A stretch of 64,000 bases of DNA, taken from assembly GCF_025822605.1 (NCBI RefSeq), contig NZ_JACKTY010000030.1, positions 186,001-250,000 of the forward strand, written 5' to 3'. Positions within the stretch are counted from its first letter, which is position 1, and every line of letters begins with the position of its first letter. The position numbers and the translations under genes were made by a program. The stretch is from Mycolicibacterium komossense. GTDB taxonomy: Bacteria > Actinomycetota > Actinomycetes > Mycobacteriales > Mycobacteriaceae. The notes under the pieces were generated by a model, which was given only the letters and a program-made list of their open reading frames with translations, was not told the origin of the DNA and searched no databases. Below, one piece after another: positions 32,263-39,547 of this stretch.

Positions 32263-33786
32263 ATGACGAACCACCCGAGGTATTCGCCTCCTCCGCCGGA
32301 GCCGGGCCGTCGACAGGACTCGAACCAGCCTGTGGCGCCTGCGTATCCGGGCCAGTATCGTCCGGTCCCGCCGCCGCAGCCGGTCCCGCCGCAGCAGCCG
32401 GTCCCGCCGCCGCAGGGCTATGACTGGCGCTACGCCACGCAGCACAACCCCTCGCAGCAGCAGCGCCCACCGTTCGACCCGTACCGTCCAGCGCATCCAG
32501 GCAATCACGTGCCTACGCAGGCCATGCCGCTCAGCGGAGCCATGCCTCTGCAGCTGCCGCCGCAGCCGGCGCCGCGGAAGCGCTCGCGCGGGATCGCTCT
32601 GACGGCCGGGGCGTTGGCCGTCGCAGTCGTGTCCGCGGCGGTCGGCGGAGGAGTGGCCCTGCTCGCACAGCCCGAGGGTGGGGCCACACACTCGGCCATC
32701 CCGGAACTGGGTGCCCCCCAGAGCGTCCCGGCTGCCAACGTGCCGCCGGGTTCGGTCGAGCAGGTGGCGGCCAAGGTCGTGCCCAGCGTCGTCAAACTCG
32801 AGACCGACATCGGCCGGGCCAATGAAGAAGGCTCGGGCATCATCCTGTCCTCTGACGGGCTGATCTTGACGAACGCGCACGTCGTGTCCGCAGCCAACGG
32901 TGACATCCCACCGCCATTGGCGGCGCCGTCCGGCCCGGCGGGGCCGTTACTGCCACTGCCCACTGCTCCGCCGGGGCCCGACAGTCCGTCCGGGCCCGGC
33001 CCGACGACGGATCCCGGCGCCAAGCCCGTTACCACCGTGACCTTCGCCGACGGCAACACCACCACGTTCAGCATCGTCGGGATCGATCCCGCCAGCGATA
33101 TCGCCGTGGTGCGCGCCAAGGGGGCCTCCGGTTTGTCTCCCATCACTCTTGGTTCATCGGCGAATCTGCGGGTCGGCCAGAACGTGGTGGCCATCGGATC
33201 ACCGCTGGGCCTCGAAGGCACCGTGACCACCGGCATCGTGAGCGCGCTGAACCGGCCGGTCTCCACGGCCGGTGATACGACTAACCAGAACACCGTGCTC
33301 GACGCGATTCAGACCGATGCTGCCATCAACCCCGGCAACTCGGGCGGTGCGCTGGTCAACATGAATGGCGAGTTGGTCGGTATCAATTCGGCGATCGCCA
33401 CCCTGGGCGGCGACTCCGCCGGAGCGCAGAGCGGATCGATCGGGCTCGGCTTCGCCATCCCGGTGGACCAGGCCAAACGCATCGCTGACGAGCTGATCAG
33501 CACCGGCACTGCGACGCACGCGTCGCTCGGCGTCCAGGTCAGCAACGACAGCACCACGCATGGCGCCAAGATCGTCGAGGTCACGCAGGGAGGCGCGGCG
33601 GCAGGAGCCGGCCTGCCCAGCGGTGTCGTCGTCACCAAGGTCGACGATCGGACCATCGCCAGCGCCGACGCTCTGGTGGCCGCGGTCCGGTCCCGGGCAC
33701 CCGGTGACAAGGTGACGTTGACCTACCTCGACGCCTCGGGTAACCCCAAAAGTGTCCAGGTGACGCTGGGGAAGGCTGCACAGTGA
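32263..33786 (+). CDS. pepD: HtrA/DegP-type serine protease PepD
   Basis: 507 residues. Residues 1-105 are a Pro/Gln-rich cytoplasmic arm with PVPPPQ repeats, about 110-135 a membrane helix (GIALTAGALAVAVVSAAVGGGVALL), then the trypsin-like domain with the triad His206 (TNAHVV), Asp279 (ASDIAVV) and Ser360 (NPGNSGGAL), and a C-terminal PDZ domain (GVVVTKVDDRTIASADAL). It is an extracytoplasmic quality-control protease. A long Pro/Gly insertion sits between His and Asp (about residues 212-258). It belongs to the MprAB regulon and lies 9 bases after mprB. Confidence 0.95.
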   Translation: MTNHPRYSPPPPEPGRRQDSNQPVAPAYPGQYRPVPPPQPVPPQQPVPPPQGYDWRYATQHNPSQQQRPPFDPYRPAHPGNHVPTQAMPLSGAMPLQLPPQPAPRKRSRGIALTAGALAVAVVSAAVGGGVALLAQPEGGATHSAIPELGAPQSVPAANVPPGSVEQVAAKVVPSVVKLETDIGRANEEGSGIILSSDGLILTNAHVVSAANGDIPPPLAAPSGPAGPLLPLPTAPPGPDSPSGPGPTTDPGAKPVTTVTFADGNTTTFSIVGIDPASDIAVVRAKGASGLSPITLGSSANLRVGQNVVAIGSPLGLEGTVTTGIVSALNRPVSTAGDTTNQNTVLDAIQTDAAINPGNSGGALVNMNGELVGINSAIATLGGDSAGAQSGSIGLGFAIPVDQAKRIADELISTGTATHASLGVQVSNDSTTHGAKIVEVTQGGAAAGAGLPSGVVVTKVDDRTIASADALVAAVRSRAPGDKVTLTYLDASGNPKSVQVTLGKAAQ

Positions 33787-34331
33787 CCAGGACTGCTGCG
33801 CCGATGTCACCTGCCAGATATACGGTTGCACCCATGGAGCAGCCTGTGGAGCTGGTGGGTAGGGCGCTGGTCGTCGTCGTCGATGACCGGACTGCGCATG
33901 GTGACGAAGAAGATCACAGTGGTCCGTTGGTGACGGAACTACTGACCGAGGCCGGTTTCGTGGTCGACGGTGTCGTGGTTGTCGCCGCCGACGAGGTGGA
34001 GATTCGCAATGCGCTGAACACCGCGGTGATCGGCGGCGTCGACTTGGTGGTGTCCGTCGGTGGCACCGGTGTCATGCCGCGTGATGTCACTCCCGAGGCC
34101 ACCGTGGACATTCTTGATCGCGAGCTTCTCGGTATCTCCGAGGCGCTGCGGTCATCGGGTCTGGCGGCCGGTATCACCGACGCTGGGTTGTCTCGCGGGT
34201 TGGCCGGAATCTCCGGTAGCACGCTGGTGGTCAACATCGCCGGCTCGCGCTATGCCGTCCGCGACGGCATGGCGACGCTCAATCCGCTGGCGGCTCAAAT
34301 AATCAGCCAGTTATCCAGTCTGGAGATCTAG
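33783..34331 (+). CDS. moaB2: Molybdenum-cofactor protein MoaB2 (MogA/MoaB fold)
   Basis: 182 residues if started at the GTG overlapping the pepD stop (GTGA); a second start, ATG 33834 (MEQPVELVGRALVVVVDDR), gives 165 residues and matches where conservation begins. The molybdopterin-binding fold is shown by VVVVDDRTAHGDEEDHSGP, DLVVSVGGTGVMPRDVTPEA and ISGSTLVVNIAGS. It is related to the molybdopterin adenylyltransferase. Its constant linkage to mprAB-pepD suggests a stress-related role that is not established. Confidence 0.92.
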   Translation: MTRTAAPMSPARYTVAPMEQPVELVGRALVVVVDDRTAHGDEEDHSGPLVTELLTEAGFVVDGVVVVAADEVEIRNALNTAVIGGVDLVVSVGGTGVMPRDVTPEATVDILDRELLGISEALRSSGLAAGITDAGLSRGLAGISGSTLVVNIAGSRYAVRDGMATLNPLAAQIISQLSSLEI

Positions 34332-34403
34332 ACGTCGGTCTACTCGGCGGTTAACCCGACGGTGCCGAAGCCTCCGCAAGGCGGCTCGGCGCCGTCGTTG
34401 TGG

Positions 34404-34467
34404 TGCATAAATGACCCTGGAGAACTCCGTTGTGTCGCGCTACACGCGCGTGAACTGCATAAACGAC
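34404..34467 (+). repeat. Direct repeat TGCATAAAYGAC, two copies
   Basis: TGCATAAATGAC (34404-34415) and TGCATAAACGAC (34456-34467) are 52 bp apart, about five helical turns. The second copy abuts the putative -10 TAGAAT (34468-34473) of the small ORF at 34502. They may be activator half-sites. Confidence 0.6.
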
Positions 34468-34472
34468 TAGAA

Positions 34473-34488
34473 TGTGATCTTTATCACA
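34473..34488. promoter_or_regulatory. Perfect CRP-type palindrome
   Basis: TGTGA-TCTTTA-TCACA matches the CRP consensus TGTGA-N6-TCACA at all ten fixed bases; flanks extend the dyad (AATGTGAT..ATCACATT). It overlaps the last base of a -10-like TAGAAT and ends just before a TGGAGG ribosome binding site, a placement suited to repression. Confidence 0.75.
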
Positions 34489-34501
34489 TTTGGAGGCGAC
34501 T

Positions 34502-34660
34502 GTGATCGAGCCTGCACCTCAATATTCAAGTTCAGTTAACAATATCTTCGGCTCCGACATTCCTGCCGAGTCCTCGGATGAACGCGATCCGGACGCGCGG
34601 CGCGATGAGCGCGATCGTGATCAGTGGATCAGGGATAACGTTCCGCCACATCACAGTTGA
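34502..34660 (+). CDS. Small charged protein with CRP box in its leader
   Basis: 52 codons from GTG 34502 with a GGAGG ribosome binding site 5 bases upstream. The peptide starts MIEPAPQYSSSVNNIFGSD, continues with an Asp/Glu/Arg stretch (DERDPDARRDERDRDQ) and ends WIRDNVPPHHS. It has no Cys, signal peptide or membrane helix. Small mycobacterial proteins ending in W-(L/I)-R-x-N-x-PPHH are familiar to me only as uncharacterised. It is probably a regulatory or ribosome-/polymerase-associated peptide, but no function can be assigned. It is too short for ordinary ORF lists and may be missed. Confidence 0.6.
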   Translation: MIEPAPQYSSSVNNIFGSDIPAESSDERDPDARRDERDRDQWIRDNVPPHHS

Positions 34661-35030
34661 CGATCACTTGCTGCTGAATGGCTGTGAACTGGGTCATGTC
34701 GTCGGCCTGATGAAGTTATGTCAGGTCTCGCGGGCTAAGGCGACGGTGTGCCGACGCAAATGGGACGATTGAACTGCCGCGACACCCGGTGACCAGGCCA
34801 GCAAACTTCTTCTCGAGCCGGCGCGGGATGGGTCGAGGATGTCTACGCGTTGCCGCAGCGATGCCACCCCGTTATGTTCCTCGTGTCTATAACGATGAGT
34901 GAAACGTAAGAACAGCCTGTGAGCGTTCTCATTTGGCGGTTTTTACTTCGTGTGAGGTTCAACAGCGTTGGCCCACACGAACCACAACTCGGTGAACCGC
35001 CTGGATCACCGCCGACACGCTAGGGAGAAC
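34661..35030. other. 370-bp leader region of the mspA-type pseudogene
   Basis: No gene is supported here. An inverted repeat AGAAC-N11-GTTCT (34909-34929) lies about 100 bases before the porin start, followed by an AT-rich stretch (TTTGGCGGTTTTTACTTCG). A GGGAGAAC ribosome binding site precedes ATG 35031. Confidence 0.45.
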
Positions 35031-35653
35031 ATGAAGGTAATCAGTCGGGTGCTGGTGGCGATGATCGCTGCCGTCGCTGCGCTGTTCGTGGGCACGGGCA
35101 CCTCACACGCTGGCTTGGACAATGAGTTGAGCCTGGTGGACGGACAGGGCCGCACCCTGACCATTCAGCAGTGGGACACGTTCCTCAACGGTGTGTTCCC
35201 CCTGGACCGCAACCGGCTGACCCGTGAGTGGTTCCACTCCGGGCGCGCTGTCTACTCGGTGACCGGCGCCGGATCCGACGAGTTCAAGGGCACCCTGGAG
35301 CTCGGCTACCAGGTCGGCTTCCCCTGGTCACTCGGTGTGGGCATCAACTTCTCCTACTCCACCCCGAACATCCTGCTCGACGACGCCAACCTGTCCCCGA
35401 CCGGTTTCAACCCGCTGGGCTCGGTCATCACCCCGAACCTGTTCCCGGGTGTGTCGATCTCCGCTGACCTGGGCAACGGCCCCGGCATCTCTCCGTCGAC
35501 GTCTCCGGCCCCAACGGCGCAGTCGCCGTTTCTAACGCCCACGGCACCGTGACCGGCGCTGCCGGCGGCGTCCTGCTGCGGCCCTTCGCACGGCTGATCA
35601 GCGGCGCCGGTGACAGCGTCACCACCTACGGCGAGCCCTGGAACATGAACTAG
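35031..35653 (+). pseudogene. mspA: MspA-family porin gene with a frameshift
   Basis: The first frame gives a signal peptide (MKVISRVLVAMIAAVAALFV, ending SHA) and an MspA-like mature chain (GLDNELSLVDGQGRTLTIQQ onward, the full vestibule and first stem region) up to GNGPGI. Near 35487-35491 the frame shifts: the missing QEVATF segment corresponds to a 16-base deletion. From there the +2 frame reads VDVSGPNGAVAVSNAHGTVT and ends with GEPWNMN and TAG, the normal MspA C-terminus. Unshifted translation stops at 35552 with a foreign tail of about 20 residues. It is either a true pseudogene or an assembly error. MspA porins form the main hydrophilic outer-membrane channel of fast-growing mycobacteria. 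Confidence 0.88.
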
Positions 35654-35694
35654 CACGTGAGCTGGTTCGTGGACTGACGGTTCACAGCTTCACC

Positions 35695-35734
35695 AAAGAA
35701 ATCGCCCCCGGCCTGAGCCGGGGGCGATTTCTTT
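35695..35734. terminator. Bidirectional terminator between mspA and mscL
   Basis: An 18-bp perfect stem, AAAGAAATCGCCCCCGGC and its complement, encloses a 4-base loop and is flanked by T runs on both strands, between convergent genes. Confidence 0.92.
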
Positions 35735-35750
35735 TGCGTTCTTCTGCGGG

Positions 35751-36194
35751 TTATTCGCCTTCGTGGCTCTGGGGTTGGGGCGTGGCCCCGGGCGTCCCGT
35801 GCTTGCCAACGACCTCGACCCCATTCTCGCGCAGCAGGTCGCGGATCTCGGTGAGCACGGTCAGTTCGGTGTCGCCCTCGGCCACCTTCTTGTCGCGCTC
35901 CTTCAGCTTCTTGAACGGCGCCACGATGATGAAATAGACCACCGCCGCGACGATCAGGAAGTTGAGGCCCGCGGTCAGCACGGCATTGAGATTGACGAAG
36001 GTGTCACCGCCCAGCGGGATCTTCAGGAATCCGTAGTCCTTGCCCGGGGTCGCGCCGATCCGGTCGATGAGCGGCTGGATGACGTTATCGGTGAACGCCT
36101 TGACCAATCCGGTGAATGCAGTACCGATGACCACGGCGACCGCCAGGTCGATGACGTTCCCGCGTGAGATGAAATCCTTGAACCCCTTCAACAT
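35751..36194 (-). CDS. mscL: Large-conductance mechanosensitive channel
   Basis: 147 residues. N-terminal amphipathic helix and pore TM1 (MLKGFKDFISRGNVIDLAVAV), periplasmic loop, TM2 (LNFLIVAAVVYFIIVAPF), then the cytoplasmic bundle with ELTVLTEIRDLL. It opens under membrane tension to release solutes on osmotic downshock. The length and position (after moaB2) match M. tuberculosis MscL (151 residues). Confidence 0.97.
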   Translation of the reverse strand: MLKGFKDFISRGNVIDLAVAVVIGTAFTGLVKAFTDNVIQPLIDRIGATPGKDYGFLKIPLGGDTFVNLNAVLTAGLNFLIVAAVVYFIIVAPFKKLKERDKKVAEGDTELTVLTEIRDLLRENGVEVVGKHGTPGATPQPQSHEGE

Positions 36195-36335
36195 GGGATG
36201 AACCTTTCGCTGTAGGCCTGTGCACTTCGCAGATATCGAACGTTAGTCCCGTGCGCCGGGCTGCGGCGGGAAGCCCTGGGATGCTAGGTTTCCTCCGACG
36301 TGGCTGCGCTACGTCGGATCGGAAAGGATCAGCGG

Positions 36336-36563
36336 GTGCGCGAGAGTGTCGGGAAACGGCGGGCGGCTGGCATTGCGATTGCGCTGCTTGCTTTTTGGGC
36401 CGGATCTGGCGGCCAAGCCTTTGCCGATGAGCCGACACCGACCCCCGCTCCTGCTCCAGCTGCGACGTCGTCCACGGACGAGCTCACCGATATGGTGATG
36501 GACGCGCTCGGCGGCGGTGCCATCGCGCCGGCCGCCGGTTCGGTTCCCGCCCCGCCTGGTTGA
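36336..36563 (+). CDS. Small secreted Pro/Ala-rich protein
   Basis: 75 residues from GTG 36336 behind AAAGGA; the frame is open 12 codons further, but the signal peptide and ribosome binding site favour this start. Residues 1-31 are a signal peptide (KRRAAGIAIALLAFWAGS, cleavage near AFA-DE). The mature part has a TPTPAPAPAA stretch and a short helix TDELTDMVMDALGG. No Cys. It may be a wall-associated peptide; no family is recognised. Confidence 0.6.
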   Translation: MRESVGKRRAAGIAIALLAFWAGSGGQAFADEPTPTPAPAPAATSSTDELTDMVMDALGGGAIAPAAGSVPAPPG

Positions 36564-36757
36564 CCTACACCCCTGGCCGTCGACCGACGCGCTGACGATC
36601 ACCGGTGGCGCGAGGTCGGACAGTGTCACCCCCAGTTATCGGCAACACCATGAAGATCGTGCGAGATGGGGCGAGCGCTCGCTGCTCGAAGCAAAGCCGG
36701 ACGAATTAGCCGTGACGTAAGTCGCTGCACCTCGGCCAACTTCGATCAATGCGATGA

Positions 36758-37423
36758 TCAATGCAATGTCAGAGTGACCGTCTCGGTCAGGGCGGCGCCT
36801 GCGACGGCGTTTGCCGCGTGGGCGGGCAGCGCCACCAGCACCACCCGGTCGTTGGCAGCCGTCGCGGACTTCGGCTTGGCCGACACCAGCACCACCACCG
36901 CGTCGCTGGCGACCACTCTGGGGACTGCGTTGCTGCCGGAGTCGGCGGCAGCGAGGATGTCGACAACATCTCCGGTGCGGACCAGCTCGACCACTGCATT
37001 GTCGGCCAGGTGCAACGGCACGATCCGCGCATCGGGCCCGGCGGCGGCCTTCGCCAACCGGGAGCCGAGCAGTCGGACATCGGTCAGCACCTCACCGCGC
37101 CGTACGGGACCGGCCAGCGTCGCGCCGACAACGCCACCCAGGTCGGCCTGTGATCCGTCGGGAAGTGTTGTCGCCAGCCGGTTTTCGACCAGGACGTCGT
37201 CGGGCGTGACGGTGATCCCCGGGGCCAGATCCCGGGCGGCGACGACCGCTGCGGTGCGATCGCCGTCCGGGTCCGATCGGATGGCAGCAACCCCGGCAAG
37301 CACGACGAGCGCGGCGGCGGCGATGCGCCGGGCCCGCATCGTATGCACCCAATCTGGTTGCAGCGCTTGGCGTAACCGCGTCAGGGGGGTGGGGTTCAGG
37401 GATGCCGAACGGCGCAGCGCCAT
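36758..37423 (-). CDS. SAF-domain membrane-anchored protein (Rv0990c-like)
   Basis: 221 residues from ATG 37423; codons upstream in frame lie antisense in the next gene's tail. One membrane helix (RIAAAALVVLAGVAAI) is followed by an SAF domain (VVAARDLAPGITVTPDDVLV, RGEVLTDVRLL) and a C-terminal part like CpaB/RcpC pilus-assembly proteins. No pilus genes are near, so a general extracytoplasmic binding role is more likely. It lies 61 bp downstream of the FmdB-type gene on the same strand. Confidence 0.82.
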   Translation of the reverse strand: MALRRSASLNPTPLTRLRQALQPDWVHTMRARRIAAAALVVLAGVAAIRSDPDGDRTAAVVAARDLAPGITVTPDDVLVENRLATTLPDGSQADLGGVVGATLAGPVRRGEVLTDVRLLGSRLAKAAAGPDARIVPLHLADNAVVELVRTGDVVDILAAADSGSNAVPRVVASDAVVVLVSAKPKSATAANDRVVLVALPAHAANAVAGAALTETVTLTLH

Positions 37424-37484
37424 GCCGATAGGGTAGGGATGGCGCAACGCTGCAGGCGTACGTCGCCCGCAGCGCTGTGGATAA

Positions 37485-37853
37485 CTAGTTCGATGCTGCG
37501 GCGGCGGGAGCCGAGCTGGTGGACCCGGAACTCTTCTCCTTGGCGCCGCCCGACTTGTCCGACGAGCTGCTCGATGACGAAGAACCGCCGCTGTCGCCGC
37601 TCTTCTCGGAACTCTTGTCGGCGCCCTTCTCCGATGAGGATGACGACGAGGAGGAGGAACTGGTGCTCTTCGCGGCCTCACGGCTGTCGGTGCGGTAGAA
37701 ACCGCTGCCCTTGAAGACGACGCCGACCGAGTTGAAAAGTTTGCGAAGCCGGCCCGAGCACTTGGTGCACGTGGTCAGGGCATCGTCGCTGAACGCCTGC
37801 ACCGCGTCGAAACGATCTCCGCACTCGGTGCACGCATAGCTGTACGTCGGCAC
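37485..37853 (-). CDS. ruc: FmdB-type zinc-ribbon redox chaperone (Rv0991c/Ruc-like)
   Basis: 122 residues. Residues 1-40 form the zinc ribbon with Cys8, Cys11, Cys29 and Cys32 (CTEC and CTKC). From about residue 58 the chain is a disordered tail of long Ser runs with Lys, Asp and Gly. The M. tuberculosis orthologue Rv0991c has been described as a redox-switched chaperone (Ruc) that holds unfolded proteins when its cysteines are oxidised. A CIRCE element 28 bp upstream implies HrcA heat-shock control. Confidence 0.9.
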   Translation of the reverse strand: MPTYSYACTECGDRFDAVQAFSDDALTTCTKCSGRLRKLFNSVGVVFKGSGFYRTDSREAAKSTSSSSSSSSSSEKGADKSSEKSGDSGGSSSSSSSSDKSGGAKEKSSGSTSSAPAAAASN

Positions 37854-37881
37854 AAAAACCTCCGGGAAGGGTCAGAACTTG

Positions 37882-37908
37882 TTAGCACTCTATCGTGTCA
37901 AGTGCTAG
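37882..37908. promoter_or_regulatory. CIRCE element (HrcA operator)
   Basis: TTAGCACTC-N9-AAGTGCTAG matches the CIRCE consensus TTAGCACTC-N9-GAGTGCTAA at 16 of 18 bases. It lies 29-55 bases upstream of the FmdB-type gene's ATG (minus strand) and overlaps the last bases of the folate cycloligase gene. Confidence 0.85.
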
Positions 37909-38521
37909 AACCGCCATCTGGCCCACGCCATTCCCGATGTTCCAGCGTGACGACACCACCGCCGGGTGTGACCGCATGGGTCATCCGCACGTCATGGGCC
38001 GCCACGGGCAGTTCGGCGACCAACTCCTCATCCCGGACCACCGCGACCAGATGGGCCGCCGGGTCCCGAAGCGGTAGCGACCGATCGTAGAAACCGGCAC
38101 CGCGGCCCAACCTGCCACCGTGGTGGTCCACCGCCAGGGCGGGGACGATCACCAGGGCCGCCTCGGACAGCGTTTCCGCAGGCAGGGAAGGACCCGCCGG
38201 TTCCATCAGACCGAACCGTGCCGCCACCAGTTCGCCGGGTCGGTATTCGCCCCACAGCAGCGGTAGCGGGACGCCGTCGGATGTGTTTACCGCTACCGGC
38301 AGCAGCACCCGCTCGGCCAGCTCCTGCAGGGCCTCCAGCAACGCGACCGACCCGGGTTCTGTGCCGATCGGCACGTAGGCGCACACCGTGCCGCTAATGT
38401 TCGGCAGGGTAGGGATATGCTGTGCCAGAGCGAGCGCCTCGGCCTCGTGCGCAGCGGGGGCAAGCAAACGTCGAGCACGAATCAGTTGAATGCGTAACTG
38501 GGGTTTCGAGCGGTCGCTCAC
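37898..38521 (-). CDS. 5-formyltetrahydrofolate cyclo-ligase (Rv0992c-like)
   Basis: 207 residues from GTG 38521. It converts 5-formyl-THF to 5,10-methenyl-THF using ATP. The family motif HHGGRLGRGAGFYDRSLP and the N-terminal RIQLIRARRLL are clear. It is divergent from galU (53 bp between starts). Its last 11 bases overlap the CIRCE element of the downstream chaperone gene. Confidence 0.92.
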   Translation of the reverse strand: MSDRSKPQLRIQLIRARRLLAPAAHEAEALALAQHIPTLPNISGTVCAYVPIGTEPGSVALLEALQELAERVLLPVAVNTSDGVPLPLLWGEYRPGELVAARFGLMEPAGPSLPAETLSEAALVIVPALAVDHHGGRLGRGAGFYDRSLPLRDPAAHLVAVVRDEELVAELPVAAHDVRMTHAVTPGGGVVTLEHREWRGPDGGSST

Positions 38522-38574
38522 GGGGTCAAGAATGTCAGCTGAGCGGGGAGCACGTTGCGATTAGGGTGGGAACG

Positions 38575-39489
38575 ATGACGATGCCTCAGGCGCCGAAAGT
38601 GTCGATACCGCGCACGGCGGTTGTGCCTGCTGCAGGTCTTGGCACGCGCTTTCTGCCCGCCACCAAAACCGTCCCCAAAGAGTTGCTGCCGGTGGTGGAC
38701 ACTCCGGGTATCGAACTCGTTGCCGCCGAGGCCGCCGAGGCCGGTGCCGAGCGCCTGCTGATCATCACCTCGGAGGGCAAGGACAGCGTCGTCGCGCATT
38801 TCGTCGAGGACCTCGTGCTGGAAGGCACGTTGGAGGCCCGCGGCAAGAAGGTGATGCTGGAGAAGGTGCGTCGGGCGCCGGCTCTGATCAAGGTCGAGTC
38901 GGTGGTGCAGCGCGAGCCGCTCGGCCTCGGACACGCCGTCAGTTGCGTCGAATCCAAACTCTCCGACGACGAAGACGCGATCGCGGTCCTGTTGCCCGAC
39001 GATCTGGTGTTGCCCACCGGCGTGCTGGAGATCATGTCCAAGGTACGCGCCAAACGCGGCGGCTCGGTGCTGTGCGCCATCGAGGTGCCCGAAGACGAGA
39101 TCAGCGCCTACGGCGTGTTCGACGTCGAGATCGTTCCCGACGCCGCCAACCCCAACGTGCTCAAGGTCCTCGGCATGGTCGAGAAACCGAAGGCGGAGGA
39201 CGCCCCGTCGCTGTTCGCGGCTGCCGGCCGGTACGTCCTGGACCGCGCGATATTCGACGCGTTGCGCCGAGTTCAGCGTGGTGTCGGCAATGAAATCCAG
39301 CTCACCGACGCCATCGCCCTGCTGATCGCGGAGGGTCATCCCGTCCACGTGGTGGTCCATCGGGGTACTCGACACGACCTGGGAAATCCCGGCGGCTACC
39401 TTAAGGCTGCGGTTGACTTTGCCTTGGATCGTGATGACTATGGCCCGGACTTGCGCCGTTGGTTGGTTTCGCGACTCGGCCTGACCTAG
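38575..39489 (+). CDS. galU: UTP-glucose-1-phosphate uridylyltransferase
   Basis: 304 residues from ATG 38575 with GGGTGGG upstream; the frame is open 51 codons further without conservation. It makes UDP-glucose for wall and storage polysaccharides. The nucleotide loop PAAGLGTRFLPATKTVPKEL, LPDDLV and GMVEKPK are present, as is the sugar-binding NPGGYLKA segment. It heads the galU-glp-rimJ-glpR gene group. Confidence 0.97.
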   Translation: MTMPQAPKVSIPRTAVVPAAGLGTRFLPATKTVPKELLPVVDTPGIELVAAEAAEAGAERLLIITSEGKDSVVAHFVEDLVLEGTLEARGKKVMLEKVRRAPALIKVESVVQREPLGLGHAVSCVESKLSDDEDAIAVLLPDDLVLPTGVLEIMSKVRAKRGGSVLCAIEVPEDEISAYGVFDVEIVPDAANPNVLKVLGMVEKPKAEDAPSLFAAAGRYVLDRAIFDALRRVQRGVGNEIQLTDAIALLIAEGHPVHVVVHRGTRHDLGNPGGYLKAAVDFALDRDDYGPDLRRWLVSRLGLT

Positions 39490-39547
39490 CACTAGGCGTG
39501 CTGCGGGCGCGGGTTGCGAACCGGGCCCGACGGCAGAAAGGCGCACT

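Noticed and set aside
32041..32460. Short repeats suggesting a CRISPR or mobile element
   Set aside because: They encode MprB and PepD low-complexity segments (PFQES and PVPPPQ) in frame and lack spacers.
34578..34772. 64-codon ORF overlapping the CRP-controlled small ORF
   Set aside because: No ribosome binding site, mixed codon use, out of frame with the better-supported small ORF.
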